From: Acidaminobacter hydrogenoformans DSM 2784
GTDB lineage: Bacteria; Bacillota; Clostridia; Peptostreptococcales; Acidaminobacteraceae
Assembly (NCBI RefSeq): GCF_900103005.1
Contig: NZ_FMWL01000001.1
Span: 248,001-312,000 of the forward strand
Direction of reading: 5' to 3'
Length of the DNA: 64,000 nt
A program made the translations under genes and the position numbers. The notes below the pieces were generated by a model. The model worked only from the letters and a program-made list of their open reading frames with translations. It ran no database searches and had not been told where the DNA came from. This document shows positions 24,828 through 34,064 of the stretch, piece after piece (position 1 is the stretch's first letter; each line of letters opens with the position of its first letter).

Positions 24828-26487
24828 GGAACCACCCCTCAATATGCTCATAATACTGCTTGCTGTAAAACAGCACATGGAACAGCACCAACAAAGTAAC
24901 ATTAGTCAGCGAAATCAACAAGGCCATGGCCGCAGCGCCTCCAATGGAGCTGCTCACCAGAGTTTGAAACAGCAGTTGGATGGCGACTTTATTTGAAGGC
25001 AAGATCAGTAAGATTATTGCACCCAACGTTGTCATTGTCGTAGATAAATTCTTGAAAAAAGCAGAAAAAAACGCGTCCTTGAGTGCTGGCATCATCACAA
25101 GAGTAAAGGTGAAATACCAGGAAGCCCCCAAGGTAAATGCCGCATTTTCAAGATCAGGATCCAGATGCTCCAGGGTTGCGTAACCCGCTCTGGTCCCCAC
25201 ATTGATGAAACGGGCAATACAGATGATATAGATGATCAATTTTGTCCCTAAGAGAATGACCCTGGGGGCGTCTTCAAAGATGAACCGTCCAACACCAAAC
25301 AGTGGATAGCGGAAGACCACCAGATATCCAATGCCAAACAAAATGCCCGGAATGGCCGCTGGAAACAACGCTAAAAAGTCCACGACCTTTGGCAAAACGG
25401 TTTTTTGTGTCCTGACCAAATAAGCAATGAGAATGCCAAGCAGCGATGCGATTACAGCTACCGTGACCGCCAGGCGAATCGTATTGATAAAGGGTGAAAA
25501 GTCCTTGGCCAGAACGACTTTGAAATGATCAAGAGAAAAGGCGTAATCATGTCCCCAGTGACGGGTGAATGCGCCTATCAGGATAAATACATTTTTTGTT
25601 AAAATCATCACTGAAATCGCACTTGATAAAGCGATCAGACCCACGCGAACAGCAGGGTGTACCACCCGGAAGTGGATTTGTCCACTATCATTGTAATCGC
25701 TGGCATAGCCTGCACGGCTCAGTCTGTAACGGTGAACCAAAAAGGCTGCCACACAGGGCAACAAAAGCGCGGCACCTGTCAAAGAAGCTATCTTCATGTT
25801 GTAAACACCTGTAATCTGTATATATATGCTGGAAGCGAGGGTTTGAAAAGCCCCGCCAATAATTAACGGTGTCGTAAAATCCGCCAGGGACATGAGGAAA
25901 ATAAGAAGCGCTGTGTTGGCGATTTCAGGGATCATCATAGGCAGGGTCACCTTAAAAAAGATGCCGAGTTCCGATAAGCCCAAGTTTCGAGCGGCATCCT
26001 CAAGACTCAGGTCAATTTTTCTAATGGCGCTTGAAATCAAAAGATACGCTATTGAAGAAAGACTAAGCACCTGCAAAAGCACGATGCCATGCCACCCATA
26101 GGGACTGGAGTCAAGCCCCAACAAGTATCTGGTGATCAGGCCGTTTCGGCCAAACAACATGATAAAAGCAATACTGCCCACAAAAGGTGGATCAATCAGC
26201 GGAATCAATCCAATAAGTCTGAAATAGCGGGCAGATCTGGTAGGTAGTCTGTAAGCTGTCAATGAAAGAGCAATGCCAAAAACGACAGAAAGTACCGTTG
26301 CCGGCACAGAGACTATCATGCTGTTTTTCAGAAACCCCATGACCTTGGCGAGGTCCTGAAGCGTAAGTGCCTTCTGATCATCAAAAAAGCCATAAATCAG
26401 GACACCCGCAATAGGCAGAAGAATAAAGTAAACCAGGCAAAGAATCAGGAAACCCTGTGACAGCTTGGATAACCAGGATTGTCGCAT
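24808..26487 (-). CDS. ABC transporter permease, two fused membrane domains (FbpB/ThiP type)
   Basis: 559 residues with about 12 helices. Two BPD_transp_1 domains each carry an EAA loop (first: DAARNLGLSELGIFFKVTLPMM; second: LENAAFTLGASWYFTFTLVMMP). Such fused permeases serve Fe3+, thiamine or aminoethylphosphonate importers. The Fur-like site upstream favours iron. ATG follows GGAGGTGAAGC. Confidence 0.88.
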   Translation of the reverse strand: MRQSWLSKLSQGFLILCLVYFILLPIAGVLIYGFFDDQKALTLQDLAKVMGFLKNSMIVSVPATVLSVVFGIALSLTAYRLPTRSARYFRLIGLIPLIDPPFVGSIAFIMLFGRNGLITRYLLGLDSSPYGWHGIVLLQVLSLSSIAYLLISSAIRKIDLSLEDAARNLGLSELGIFFKVTLPMMIPEIANTALLIFLMSLADFTTPLIIGGAFQTLASSIYIQITGVYNMKIASLTGAALLLPCVAAFLVHRYRLSRAGYASDYNDSGQIHFRVVHPAVRVGLIALSSAISVMILTKNVFILIGAFTRHWGHDYAFSLDHFKVVLAKDFSPFINTIRLAVTVAVIASLLGILIAYLVRTQKTVLPKVVDFLALFPAAIPGILFGIGYLVVFRYPLFGVGRFIFEDAPRVILLGTKLIIYIICIARFINVGTRAGYATLEHLDPDLENAAFTLGASWYFTFTLVMMPALKDAFFSAFFKNLSTTMTTLGAIILLILPSNKVAIQLLFQTLVSSSIGGAAAMALLISLTNVTLLVLFHVLFYSKQYYEHIEGWFHERRSA

Positions 26488-26520
26488 GCTTCACCTCCAT
26501 TTTTTCTGTATATCGAAACA

Positions 26521-26547
26521 GCAGGTCGGAAGTATTGCCCGACCTGC
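26521..26547 (-). terminator. Intra-operon hairpin after the binding-protein gene
   Basis: GCAGGTCGG and CCGACCTGC pair across a short loop; the following T run is weak, so it is more likely a partial terminator or mRNA-stabilising stem that leaves more transcript for the binding protein. Confidence 0.6.
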
Positions 26548-26663
26548 CCGTTTCGAATAATTAGCGCACAGATGAGTGATTTGTTGGGGGATTACTCACA
26601 CCAATACCATGCTTCAAATTAATTCAGGTTGTAAAAACTAAGTTGCTATAACCACGTTTGTTT

Positions 26664-27761
26664 CTATTTCACGCGCTTTTGCCATTCTTCCAGGATCGCA
26701 TCACGTTTCTCTGCGTTGGCTTGGAAATCTGTATCAAAAAGCTTGATGGTATTAATATCGACAATGCCTTCCGGACGCTCAACGTCAAGACGTGCCACTG
26801 CGGCATTTCGAACTTCTGCCATGACTGCCATGCCGCGTTTTGATAGAATCCAGTCGATAAAGACTTTTGAAGCGTCAAGGTTTTTGGTGCCTTCGATAAT
26901 CGCGACTGGCTGTGGCCACCAACCTGTACCGTCAGAAGGATAGACCAGTTTGATATGCGGATTGTTGACTTCAAGGTCCCTGTCGCCGTTGCTTGCGTTG
27001 ATTCCAACAATGGCTTCGCCATTGACAACCATATTGGCTGGGTCACTGCCGCGCGGTGTAAAGAACGGTACTTGAGGAATCAATTTATCGAGGTATGCCC
27101 AGCCCTCCGTCTCGCCTCTGATCTCCAACACTGAGCTGACGACATTGAACGCGGTACCGGAAGATGCCGGATCGGGCATAGACACTTGGCCGGTCAGGCC
27201 TGGATCGAGGAGGTCATCCCAAACTTCAGGCATTTTAAGGCCTTTTTCTTCAATGAGCTTGGTGTTGACGACCCAGTTGACAAGGGTGAGAGAAGTGCCG
27301 TGCCAGTAACCATCGGCATCCTTCATCTTTGCATCCAAAACTTCTGCTTCTGGTGATACATAGGCGGTGAGAAGGCCTTTTTGCGCGCCATCTATGAAAG
27401 TATCCGCGCCGCCGGTAAACCAGAGATCAGCAATTGCGACGCCCGCTTCTTTTTCACTGGCAAGCCGCTGGAGAATTTCACCGTTTTTAAGTGTGAGATT
27501 TTCAACCACAATGCCTGTATCCTCCGAAAAGACGTCAAGGATGCCGCGGACATTGTCTGTAACAGCATACATATTCAAAGTGACGCCTTTCATGGCCTCA
27601 GCATCAAAATACTCCGAGCTCCAGCCAAGGTCTTCCGCAGGCGCTTCAGTTGGCGTCTCCGCCGGTGCCGGCTCTGCAGCTGGCGTTTCTGCGGGTGTTG
27701 AACAGCCAACAGCCGAGATGATCATCATCATGATCAACAAAACAGATAGAAATTTTTTCAT
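26664..27761 (-). CDS. ABC substrate-binding lipoprotein, Fe3+ type
   Basis: Start ATG 27761 after GGGAGTG. Lipobox AVGC ends a 20-residue signal, then an Ala/Pro/Glu tether. The mature part has the class of FbpA/IdiA-type binding proteins: IADLWFTGGADTF, WVVNTKLI, DLLDPGLTGQVSMPDP, and the late TKNLDASKVFIDWILSKRG. Ligand identity (ferric iron) is inferred from operon structure and the Fur-like box. Confidence 0.87.
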   Translation of the reverse strand: MKKFLSVLLIMMMIISAVGCSTPAETPAAEPAPAETPTEAPAEDLGWSSEYFDAEAMKGVTLNMYAVTDNVRGILDVFSEDTGIVVENLTLKNGEILQRLASEKEAGVAIADLWFTGGADTFIDGAQKGLLTAYVSPEAEVLDAKMKDADGYWHGTSLTLVNWVVNTKLIEEKGLKMPEVWDDLLDPGLTGQVSMPDPASSGTAFNVVSSVLEIRGETEGWAYLDKLIPQVPFFTPRGSDPANMVVNGEAIVGINASNGDRDLEVNNPHIKLVYPSDGTGWWPQPVAIIEGTKNLDASKVFIDWILSKRGMAVMAEVRNAAVARLDVERPEGIVDINTIKLFDTDFQANAEKRDAILEEWQKRVK

Positions 27762-27932
27762 CGTTTTCACTCCCATTTTCTCTTTCCTGATCAATCTTGA
27801 TTCTCCCCACTGGTTTCATTTGACTTCATTTTTCTGAGCCATGAAAGCGATTGTCAGGGTTTATTTTTATAAAATCATTGCATAAAGATAATACTTCAGC
27901 TTCTGGATTATGTAAAATTCAGGATGCTGATG

Positions 27933-27945
27933 GATAATCATTATC
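27933..27945. promoter_or_regulatory. Fur-like box upstream of the minus-strand iron-type importer
   Basis: GATAATCATTATC is a perfect 6-1-6 inverted repeat matching the core of the Fur consensus TGATAATNATTATCA. It lies about 170 bases before the binding-protein start codon, downstream of the TudS-like gene. Confidence 0.7.
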
Positions 27946-27983
27946 ATTCAATATTTTTAATATGGCTCATTGAAATTACCCAG

Positions 27984-28490
27984 CTATTTTACCTCGAACT
28001 CGGCGATCAGATTTCTGAGGCTGCTGAGATAGCGTTCATAATTCTCTCCATCCAGCACCTCAGGCAAGTCCAGCTTATCAGCGGCCTCGAAGCTCCCTGA
28101 TTTTAAAGCGTTCATGGTAACGCGCAGTGCTTTCATAAAAACACCACGACTATTGTTAATGTCACAGGAAGGGCTCTCCTCAATCCCGAGGATCCCCAGG
28201 ATCTCATAGTCATGGTTCAGGTAATGCCTCAGCTGCATCGAAAAAGGCTTCAGCATGTGAATACAATGCACTTTGTACTCAAAGGTATTGTATTCCTCAA
28301 AAGTCATTGGCGGCCGCTCAAGTCCCAGATATGCCAGCTCAGGACAGGGCAACTGCAGAATTGAGACCTGATGCTCTGAGAGGAGGCTCAGAAGCTCAGG
28401 GAAGGGACCTGGCGCACGCTCCCATCCCAATAAGGTCGAGTTTTGGTTGAGCAGGCAATGCGCGAGTATAATCAGCTTCTTGTTACGCAT
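27984..28490 (-). CDS. TudS-related putative desulfidase, CD3072-like
   Basis: 168-residue DUF523-like protein. Cysteines in AHCLLNQN, LPCPELA and SPSCDINNSRG match the positions that bind a 4Fe-4S cluster in thiouracil desulfidase TudS. It overlaps the ECF S-component gene by eight bases. The pairing with that transporter suggests salvage of a thiolated compound. ATG 28490 is used; GTG 28508 is an in-frame alternative. Confidence 0.78.
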   Translation of the reverse strand: MRNKKLIILAHCLLNQNSTLLGWERAPGPFPELLSLLSEHQVSILQLPCPELAYLGLERPPMTFEEYNTFEYKVHCIHMLKPFSMQLRHYLNHDYEILGILGIEESPSCDINNSRGVFMKALRVTMNALKSGSFEAADKLDLPEVLDGENYERYLSSLRNLIAEFEVK

Positions 28491-29046
28491 TTTGATTAGA
28501 TTTAACACCTAATGTGGACGCTGGCAGTCGTGTCAGCAAAAATGCCACAAGCAGGGCGCTCGCAATTTTGTCCACAAAATTCCCTGTGATTCTTGGAATA
28601 AAGGCCGCTGTAAAAATCTTATGCCCAGCAGCCAGCATCCAGGCGACCAGAAAGTCCGTTCCACCTCCGGTAAGTCCACCATAGAGCCACACGGCAATAG
28701 GTGTTCCAATAAGCGGTGCTGCGACAGACAGGATCAATCCTGTGATGAGCGCAGTCTTATAACTGAAACCAAACTTTTTTGCGATCAGACCTGTGACGAT
28801 CCCCACGACAATATTGACAAGGGCAAACGGGATGTCAGCAGGATTCGTAATTATGCCTTGAATGACATTGGTCAACCCGCCGGTAATGGCGCCCATGAGT
28901 GGACCAAAAAGAGCAGCCACAAAGATGGTGCCGATGGTATCCAAAAACAAAAGCGGGATTTTTAACATTGAGACCGTAGTGCCAAGGACGAGGTTGAGCG
29001 CGATGCCAAAAGCACCGATCAGCATCATACGCGACGTGATTTTCAT
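28483..29046 (-). CDS. ECF transporter S component, CD3073-like
   Basis: 187 residues with about six hydrophobic helices. ATG 29046 follows GGAGG. The AxxxN-like helix (IGAFGIALNLVLGTTVSM) and LDTIGTIFVAALFGPLMGAITGG are typical of S components, which bind a vitamin or nucleobase-like substrate and use a shared energising module coded elsewhere. Genetic coupling to the TudS-like gene points to a sulfur-containing base or cofactor precursor. Confidence 0.8.
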   Translation of the reverse strand: MKITSRMMLIGAFGIALNLVLGTTVSMLKIPLLFLDTIGTIFVAALFGPLMGAITGGLTNVIQGIITNPADIPFALVNIVVGIVTGLIAKKFGFSYKTALITGLILSVAAPLIGTPIAVWLYGGLTGGGTDFLVAWMLAAGHKIFTAAFIPRITGNFVDKIASALLVAFLLTRLPASTLGVKSNQNA

Positions 29047-29394
29047 AGTGATACCTCCAGGATCTTTAGTATTTTGATTTATGGCCTCACTATAATTGTT
29101 TTTATTCAACTAATCCAATCGAGAAATTGAATTGAATTACAATCGCTATTATAAAATTTTATTTGATCACATTTAACTTAAAAACATTCAACAGCATTAT
29201 GACTAAATTGATAACCTATCAATATTTTCTATCGTTTCGCACCGGCTATAATATTAATTAATAAATATGGCATATGTCGGATTAGATGCTATTATTACAA
29301 TGAGCTCGATTTGTTTTCATTTTGATCATCGATCATCATTGTATCCATTCATTATTGAGCCTAAATCACCGCTAATACAAGGAGATGACATGTT
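29047..29394. other. A+T-rich divergent control region
   Basis: Serves the ECF/TudS unit to the left and the second ABC importer to the right. It contains TATAAT at 29247-29252 and a 15-bp palindrome TTGATAACCTATCAA at 29208-29222, a possible operator. No gene is seen. Confidence 0.5.
29208..29222. promoter_or_regulatory. 15-bp palindrome, possible operator
   Basis: TTGATA and TATCAA flank ACC. Similar to an FNR/CRP site but with one extra centre base; lies about 25 bases upstream of a TATAAT box. Confidence 0.4.
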
Positions 29395-30483
29395 ATGAGA
29401 CTAAAGAAGTACACAAGTTTACTGCTAATTTTAATGCTGATGTTTTCCTTCGCCGCCTGCACCAAAGAAGAGCCTCAAGCCGAAGCACCCGCACCAGCCC
29501 CAGCGGAGCAGCCTGAAGCGCCGCAGCTGGAGGATAAGGTCGTCATTTACTCTACCCACAGCGAAGACCTTTTGGAACTTGTCGCCACTGAATTTACGAA
29601 AGAAACTGGTGTTGCCGTCGACTACATAAACCTTAAGGGTGAACTGGCAGAGCGCGTCGCTGCTGAGAAAAGCAATCCCCAAGCGGACGTTATGTTCGGC
29701 GGCGCCTCCAACCTGTTTATGGATCTGAAAGCACAGGATGCCTTCGAGCCATATCAGGCAACCTGGGACGCTTCTATAGATCCACTCTTTAAAGATGCAG
29801 AGCACTATTGGTACGGCACTATCCAAACGCCCGTCATCCTCTTCTACAATACGGAGCTCGTAAACCCAGAAGATCTGCCTGGGGACTGGGCCGACCTGGC
29901 GGATCCAAAATACGCAGGACAGCTGGTATTCAGAAACGCGCTCTCCTCTTCTGCCAGAGTCATGTACTCAGCGCTGCTTCAGCAGTTTGAGCAAAACGCG
30001 ACTTTGGACGAAGGCTGGGCATTCATGACAGCCATGGACCAAAACACAAAACAGTATTTTGACAGCGGCTCCCTGATGATGCAGGCTATTGGCAGAAAAG
30101 AAGCTTCTATCAGCTTCTCTGTCCTCAATGACATCATGGACAACAAAATCAACAACAATCTTCCAATCGAAATCGTGGACCTGGAAAGCGGCTCCCCGGT
30201 CATTACAGACGGTATTGCGGTCATAAAGAACGCGCCACACCCTGAAGCGGCCAAAGCGTTTGTCGAGTTTGCCGGCAGCGCAAAAGTCCAAAGCCTCCTG
30301 GCGAATGCGTTCAACCGCATGCCTACTCAGCCTGAAGCTCTTGAAGGCGCGCCTGCCTGGATGAGCGAAGTTACGTTCAAGGTTATGGATGTAGATTGGG
30401 TCGATCTTTCTGCGAAGCAATCCGAGTGGATGCAAAAGTGGGACACGGAAATTAAGAGCTCCGACAAAGACGTAAAAAAATAA
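29395..30483 (+). CDS. ABC substrate-binding lipoprotein, Fe3+/phosphonate type
   Basis: 362 residues. Lipobox FAAC after a hydrophobic signal, then an Ala/Pro/Glu-rich tether. The mature domain has VVIYSTHSEDLLELV, PQADVMFGGASNLFMDL, TPVILFYNTELV and DLADPKYAGQLVFRN, the pattern of FbpA-like binding proteins. ATG follows AAGGAGATGAC. Its paralogue lies in the divergent operon at 26.7 kb; no clear Fur box is seen here, so the ligand may differ. Confidence 0.88.
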   Translation: MRLKKYTSLLLILMLMFSFAACTKEEPQAEAPAPAPAEQPEAPQLEDKVVIYSTHSEDLLELVATEFTKETGVAVDYINLKGELAERVAAEKSNPQADVMFGGASNLFMDLKAQDAFEPYQATWDASIDPLFKDAEHYWYGTIQTPVILFYNTELVNPEDLPGDWADLADPKYAGQLVFRNALSSSARVMYSALLQQFEQNATLDEGWAFMTAMDQNTKQYFDSGSLMMQAIGRKEASISFSVLNDIMDNKINNNLPIEIVDLESGSPVITDGIAVIKNAPHPEAAKAFVEFAGSAKVQSLLANAFNRMPTQPEALEGAPAWMSEVTFKVMDVDWVDLSAKQSEWMQKWDTEIKSSDKDVKK

Positions 30484-30493
30484 GGAGATCCTT

Positions 30494-32116
30494 ATGAAGC
30501 ATGGACTTAAAATCAGCTTAATCCTGATTTTAGGCGTTTTCATACTATATCCCGCGCTCAGGACGCTCATGGTCAGTTTTCAGACTGACCATGGCGTCTC
30601 TTTTGCCAACTATGCGTATTTGTTTGAAACGCCGGGATCGCTTACCGCCATAAAAAATACCTTGATACTGGGCATCCTCACGGTCTTGATCTGCGGCATG
30701 ATTGGGACTTTTTTAGCATTTTTTGTCCATTTTTTTGACGTGCCTTTCAATCGCTTATTGGACAAGGCCTTAATGCTGCCCCTCGTAGTGCCGGGTCTTA
30801 TTATTGTGTTTTCCTTCATGCAGCTCTACGGCGAAAGCGGCCTGATCACCAAAACACTGGAAAGCCTCTTCAGGCTCGACGGGCCACCCTATAGCTTTGG
30901 CGGTCTCAGCGGGATCCTGTTAGTCCACGCCTATACACAGTACATCTACTTCTATATGAATGTCACCGTCGCCATCAAGCAGCTGGACCGCTCCGTCATT
31001 GAAGCCAGCATGAACCTGGGAGCATCTCCCTGGAAAGTCTTTGGGACCATTATTTATCCTTTCATTAAGCCGGCTCTGATCAGCTCGAGTATATTGACCT
31101 TTATGACAGGCATTGGATCATTTTCTGCTCCAAACATCATAGGCGGGGGCTTCAAGGTTCTCACCACCCAGATCCTCCTGTCAAAAGCCAATATGTATCT
31201 CGATCTGGCCGCTGCTCAAGTCGTCATTCTCTCAGTATTTGCCATGAGCTACCTTGGACTTGCGCGACGCTATGAAAGAAAAGCCTCTTTCGTCTCCTCA
31301 GTCCGTGAATCCGTACTTCAGCCCGTTAAAGTCGAAAATAAGCTGCTGAGGGCCCTTATGATTGGAATCGCAGCCACCTTAGTCTTCATGATTTTCCTTC
31401 CCATTTTGACCATAGTCGTGCTGTCCTTTGTCAAGCCCGGTACCTGGATGATTGAGATTTACCCGAAAGAATTCAGCTTGGATAATTATATCAATATTTT
31501 TACTAAGCCGAGAAGCCTGGCGCCCTTTGCCAACAGTGTCAAGATGGCGCTGGTCGCGTCCCTGTCGGCAGCGGCGGTCTCTGTACCTGCGGCCTATGTC
31601 CTCACGAAGACGACCTCCCGGACCCGCCCCCTGATCGAGTTCATGGTTATGCTTCCCTTTGCCATGCCGGCGAGCGCCATTGCCATCAACATGATCAACG
31701 GCTTTAGCCAGACCCTCCTTGGCACCTGGGTCCTGCTGCCGCTCGCTTATTTCGTCAGCCTTTTGCCGATGGCTGTCCGGTCCATCTCCCTCTCCTACCA
31801 GCGCCTCAAGAACGAATACGCAGAAGCCTCGAAGACCTTAGGCGCCGGCACTTCGACAACCTTCCTGAAAATTACCCTTCCACTAATCGCCCCAGGCATC
31901 TGGGCAGGCCTCCTCCTCGTCTTCATCAGGAGCCTGGGGGAATACACCATTTCTGCGTTCTTATACACGGCTTCCAACCGGCCCATTTCAATTGCCATGG
32001 TCAACAGCATCTTCGAATTTGACATTGGCCTGGCCATGGCCTACGGTGCCTTGGTTCTCGCCATGACGTTCATAGGCGCGGCCCTGATCAGAAAATTACA
32101 AAGTTTAACGGAATAG
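30494..32116 (+). CDS. ABC transporter permease, two fused membrane domains
   Basis: 540 residues, about 12 helices. EAA loops are ASMNLGASPWKVFGTIIYP and ASKTLGAGTSTTFLKITLP. Belongs with the flanking binding protein and ATPase. Start ten bases after the binding-protein stop, with AAGGAG. Confidence 0.88.
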   Translation: MKHGLKISLILILGVFILYPALRTLMVSFQTDHGVSFANYAYLFETPGSLTAIKNTLILGILTVLICGMIGTFLAFFVHFFDVPFNRLLDKALMLPLVVPGLIIVFSFMQLYGESGLITKTLESLFRLDGPPYSFGGLSGILLVHAYTQYIYFYMNVTVAIKQLDRSVIEASMNLGASPWKVFGTIIYPFIKPALISSSILTFMTGIGSFSAPNIIGGGFKVLTTQILLSKANMYLDLAAAQVVILSVFAMSYLGLARRYERKASFVSSVRESVLQPVKVENKLLRALMIGIAATLVFMIFLPILTIVVLSFVKPGTWMIEIYPKEFSLDNYINIFTKPRSLAPFANSVKMALVASLSAAAVSVPAAYVLTKTTSRTRPLIEFMVMLPFAMPASAIAINMINGFSQTLLGTWVLLPLAYFVSLLPMAVRSISLSYQRLKNEYAEASKTLGAGTSTTFLKITLPLIAPGIWAGLLLVFIRSLGEYTISAFLYTASNRPISIAMVNSIFEFDIGLAMAYGALVLAMTFIGAALIRKLQSLTE

Positions 32117-32129
32117 TGAGGTAGACAGT

Positions 32130-32993
32130 ATGAAAACCACCGCTTTTACCCATAGCGTCAAAACCTCAAATGAGGATATCTACGGCGTTACCTGCCATGG
32201 CGCTTTTGTCATGGATGGCGCCTCCGCTTTGGTCGACACCTGCTACACCCCTGCTGAAAACGACGTTGTCTGGATGGTCCACTGGTGGCATGATTATTTG
32301 ATGACCCATCTGGATCAGCTGGACAAGACCCTTCACGAGATCCTGGAAGCAGGCGTTCTCGCTTTCAACGCCGCCTTTTCGACCTTCAAGCCTGTCGAAA
32401 GCCTCTCGAGCCTCGAGCAGGTCTCCTCGGCCTTGGCGGTAGTCCGAAAAGTCGGTACACAGCTGGAATGCTTTGTGCTGGGGGACGCGGAGATATCCTT
32501 GAAAGATAAGAGTGGCATGGTGCGGATCATCACCGACGACAGTCTGAAACACCTGGATGCCAAAGTGATTGCGATGATGAATGGCAATCACCATCGGCAA
32601 AACTTCTGTGTTTTTAAGGATTTTACCGCCGAGGAGCTGGCTTTGCTGCGTGAGCACCGCATGCTGATGAACACCGAGGGCGGCTACTATATCCTGGCCC
32701 ATGATCCGGTAGCGATTCAGAATGGGATTTATCACTCCGAGCCGCTGGATACCCTGGACACCTGCCTGCTCACCACTGACGGCATCAGTCCACTCGATCA
32801 GTTTTATCAGCGGGGCGCGCTCATTGAAGCCTTTCGCGCCAAGGGCCTTGAGCCATTGGTCGAGGAGCTGCGCCGTCACGAGAAAGAAGACGCAGCGAAG
32901 GTCAAGCTCCAACGGCTGAAGACTCACGATGACGCGACCGTTGTCCTGATTGAGTTCGAAGAGCGGGGTGATTCAGATCGACATTCGGCTTAA
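32130..32993 (+). CDS. PP2C-like protein phosphatase in an ABC operon
   Basis: 287 residues with a degenerate PP2C order of motifs: NEDIYGV, FVMDGASAL (metal Asp), CFVLGDAEISL and LLTTDGISPL near the C-terminus, then a DDATVVLIEF-type end. PP2C enzymes remove phosphate from Ser/Thr; some members in transporter operons may act on small phosphoesters. It lies between permease and ATPase genes, overlapping the latter, so it is part of the importer unit. Codons near NHHRQN coincide with a family A-like core (32589-32603). Confidence 0.75.
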   Translation: MKTTAFTHSVKTSNEDIYGVTCHGAFVMDGASALVDTCYTPAENDVVWMVHWWHDYLMTHLDQLDKTLHEILEAGVLAFNAAFSTFKPVESLSSLEQVSSALAVVRKVGTQLECFVLGDAEISLKDKSGMVRIITDDSLKHLDAKVIAMMNGNHHRQNFCVFKDFTAEELALLREHRMLMNTEGGYYILAHDPVAIQNGIYHSEPLDTLDTCLLTTDGISPLDQFYQRGALIEAFRAKGLEPLVEELRRHEKEDAAKVKLQRLKTHDDATVVLIEFEERGDSDRHSA

Positions 32994-33945
32994 AGGCATT
33001 TCCCATTCTTATGGCACGCACAAGGCCCTCGACGGCATCCATCTCGAGGTATCTCAAGGCGAACTCGTGGCGCTGCTTGGCCCCTCAGGATGCGGGAAAA
33101 CGACGCTTCTGCGGATTATAGCGGGTTTGATTCCCCTTGATCCTGGTCACGGGCAGATTTATTTTGGCAGCGAAGAGGTCAGCACCTGGGCGCCGCAGAA
33201 GAGAAACGCCGCCATGGTCTTTCAGAGCTACGCGCTTTTCCCGCATATGACGGTCACCGAGAACATTGAATACGGTCTTCTTATGCGAAAAAAAGACGCT
33301 GCTTCGAGGCAGCGGCAAGTGTCGCAGATCATGGAAAAAGTTCAGCTGACAAGCTTGGGCACTCGAAAGATTCAAGAGCTCAGCGGCGGCCAGCAGCAGA
33401 GGGTAGCCCTCGCACGCAGCCTGGTGGTCAATCCGGATGTGCTTCTGTTTGACGAGCCCCTCAGCAACCTGGATGAAAAGCTCAGAGTTGCCATGCGCCA
33501 GGAAATCAGAAGCATTCAGAAGGAATCCGGGATCACGAGTGTCTACGTCACCCATGACCAGGAGGAAGCCATGGCCATTGCGGACCGGATTGTCATCATG
33601 AGGGATGGCCAAATCCTCCAGACAGGCACGCCCAGGGAAGTCTATGAAGCACCCGTAAATCGTTTCGTGGCCAGTTTTATGGGCGAGTGCAATTTTTTTG
33701 AAGATGCGCACAGCGTAACGATGTGCCGTCCAGATACGATCCGGCTATCCGCTGAAGGTACGGAGGAAGGTACGGTGACATGGATTGAATACCTTGGAAG
33801 CATTCAGAAGGTGAAGCTGGTTTGGCACGGGCGGGAGCTCATTGCAGAGGCGTTTACCAAGCAAGTTAAGGATTATCCGTTTGCGGTGGGTGATTCGATT
33901 CGTTTTGATTTTAATGTCTCTGAGCATATTCGGCTGCAGCAGTGA
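32968..33945 (+). CDS. ABC transporter ATPase, Fe3+/putrescine type
   Basis: 325 residues: Walker A GPSGCGKTT, FQSYALFPHM, LSGGQQQR, VLLFDEPLSNLDE, VYVTHDQEEAMA and a short TOBE-like C-terminus. GTG 32968 is chosen over TTG 32950; both lie inside the phosphatase gene, implying coupled translation. Paralogue of the ATPase at 23.8 kb. Confidence 0.88.
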   Translation: MIQIDIRLKGISHSYGTHKALDGIHLEVSQGELVALLGPSGCGKTTLLRIIAGLIPLDPGHGQIYFGSEEVSTWAPQKRNAAMVFQSYALFPHMTVTENIEYGLLMRKKDAASRQRQVSQIMEKVQLTSLGTRKIQELSGGQQQRVALARSLVVNPDVLLFDEPLSNLDEKLRVAMRQEIRSIQKESGITSVYVTHDQEEAMAIADRIVIMRDGQILQTGTPREVYEAPVNRFVASFMGECNFFEDAHSVTMCRPDTIRLSAEGTEEGTVTWIEYLGSIQKVKLVWHGRELIAEAFTKQVKDYPFAVGDSIRFDFNVSEHIRLQQ

Positions 33946-34003
33946 AATTAGCGTGCTTGATATATGGTCGGAAAATACTGAGCATGCGTTATAAAGACAA
34001 AAT

Positions 34004-34051
34004 AAAAGGGTGAAGCTGGCGCCAGATTGTACGCGGCAGCTTCACCCTTTT
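34004..34051. terminator. Bidirectional terminator
   Basis: AAAAGGGTGAAGCTG and CAGCTTCACCCTTTT pair; convergent ABC and agmatinase genes end here. Confidence 0.88.
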
Positions 34052-34064
34052 GATTTTTCTTTGC

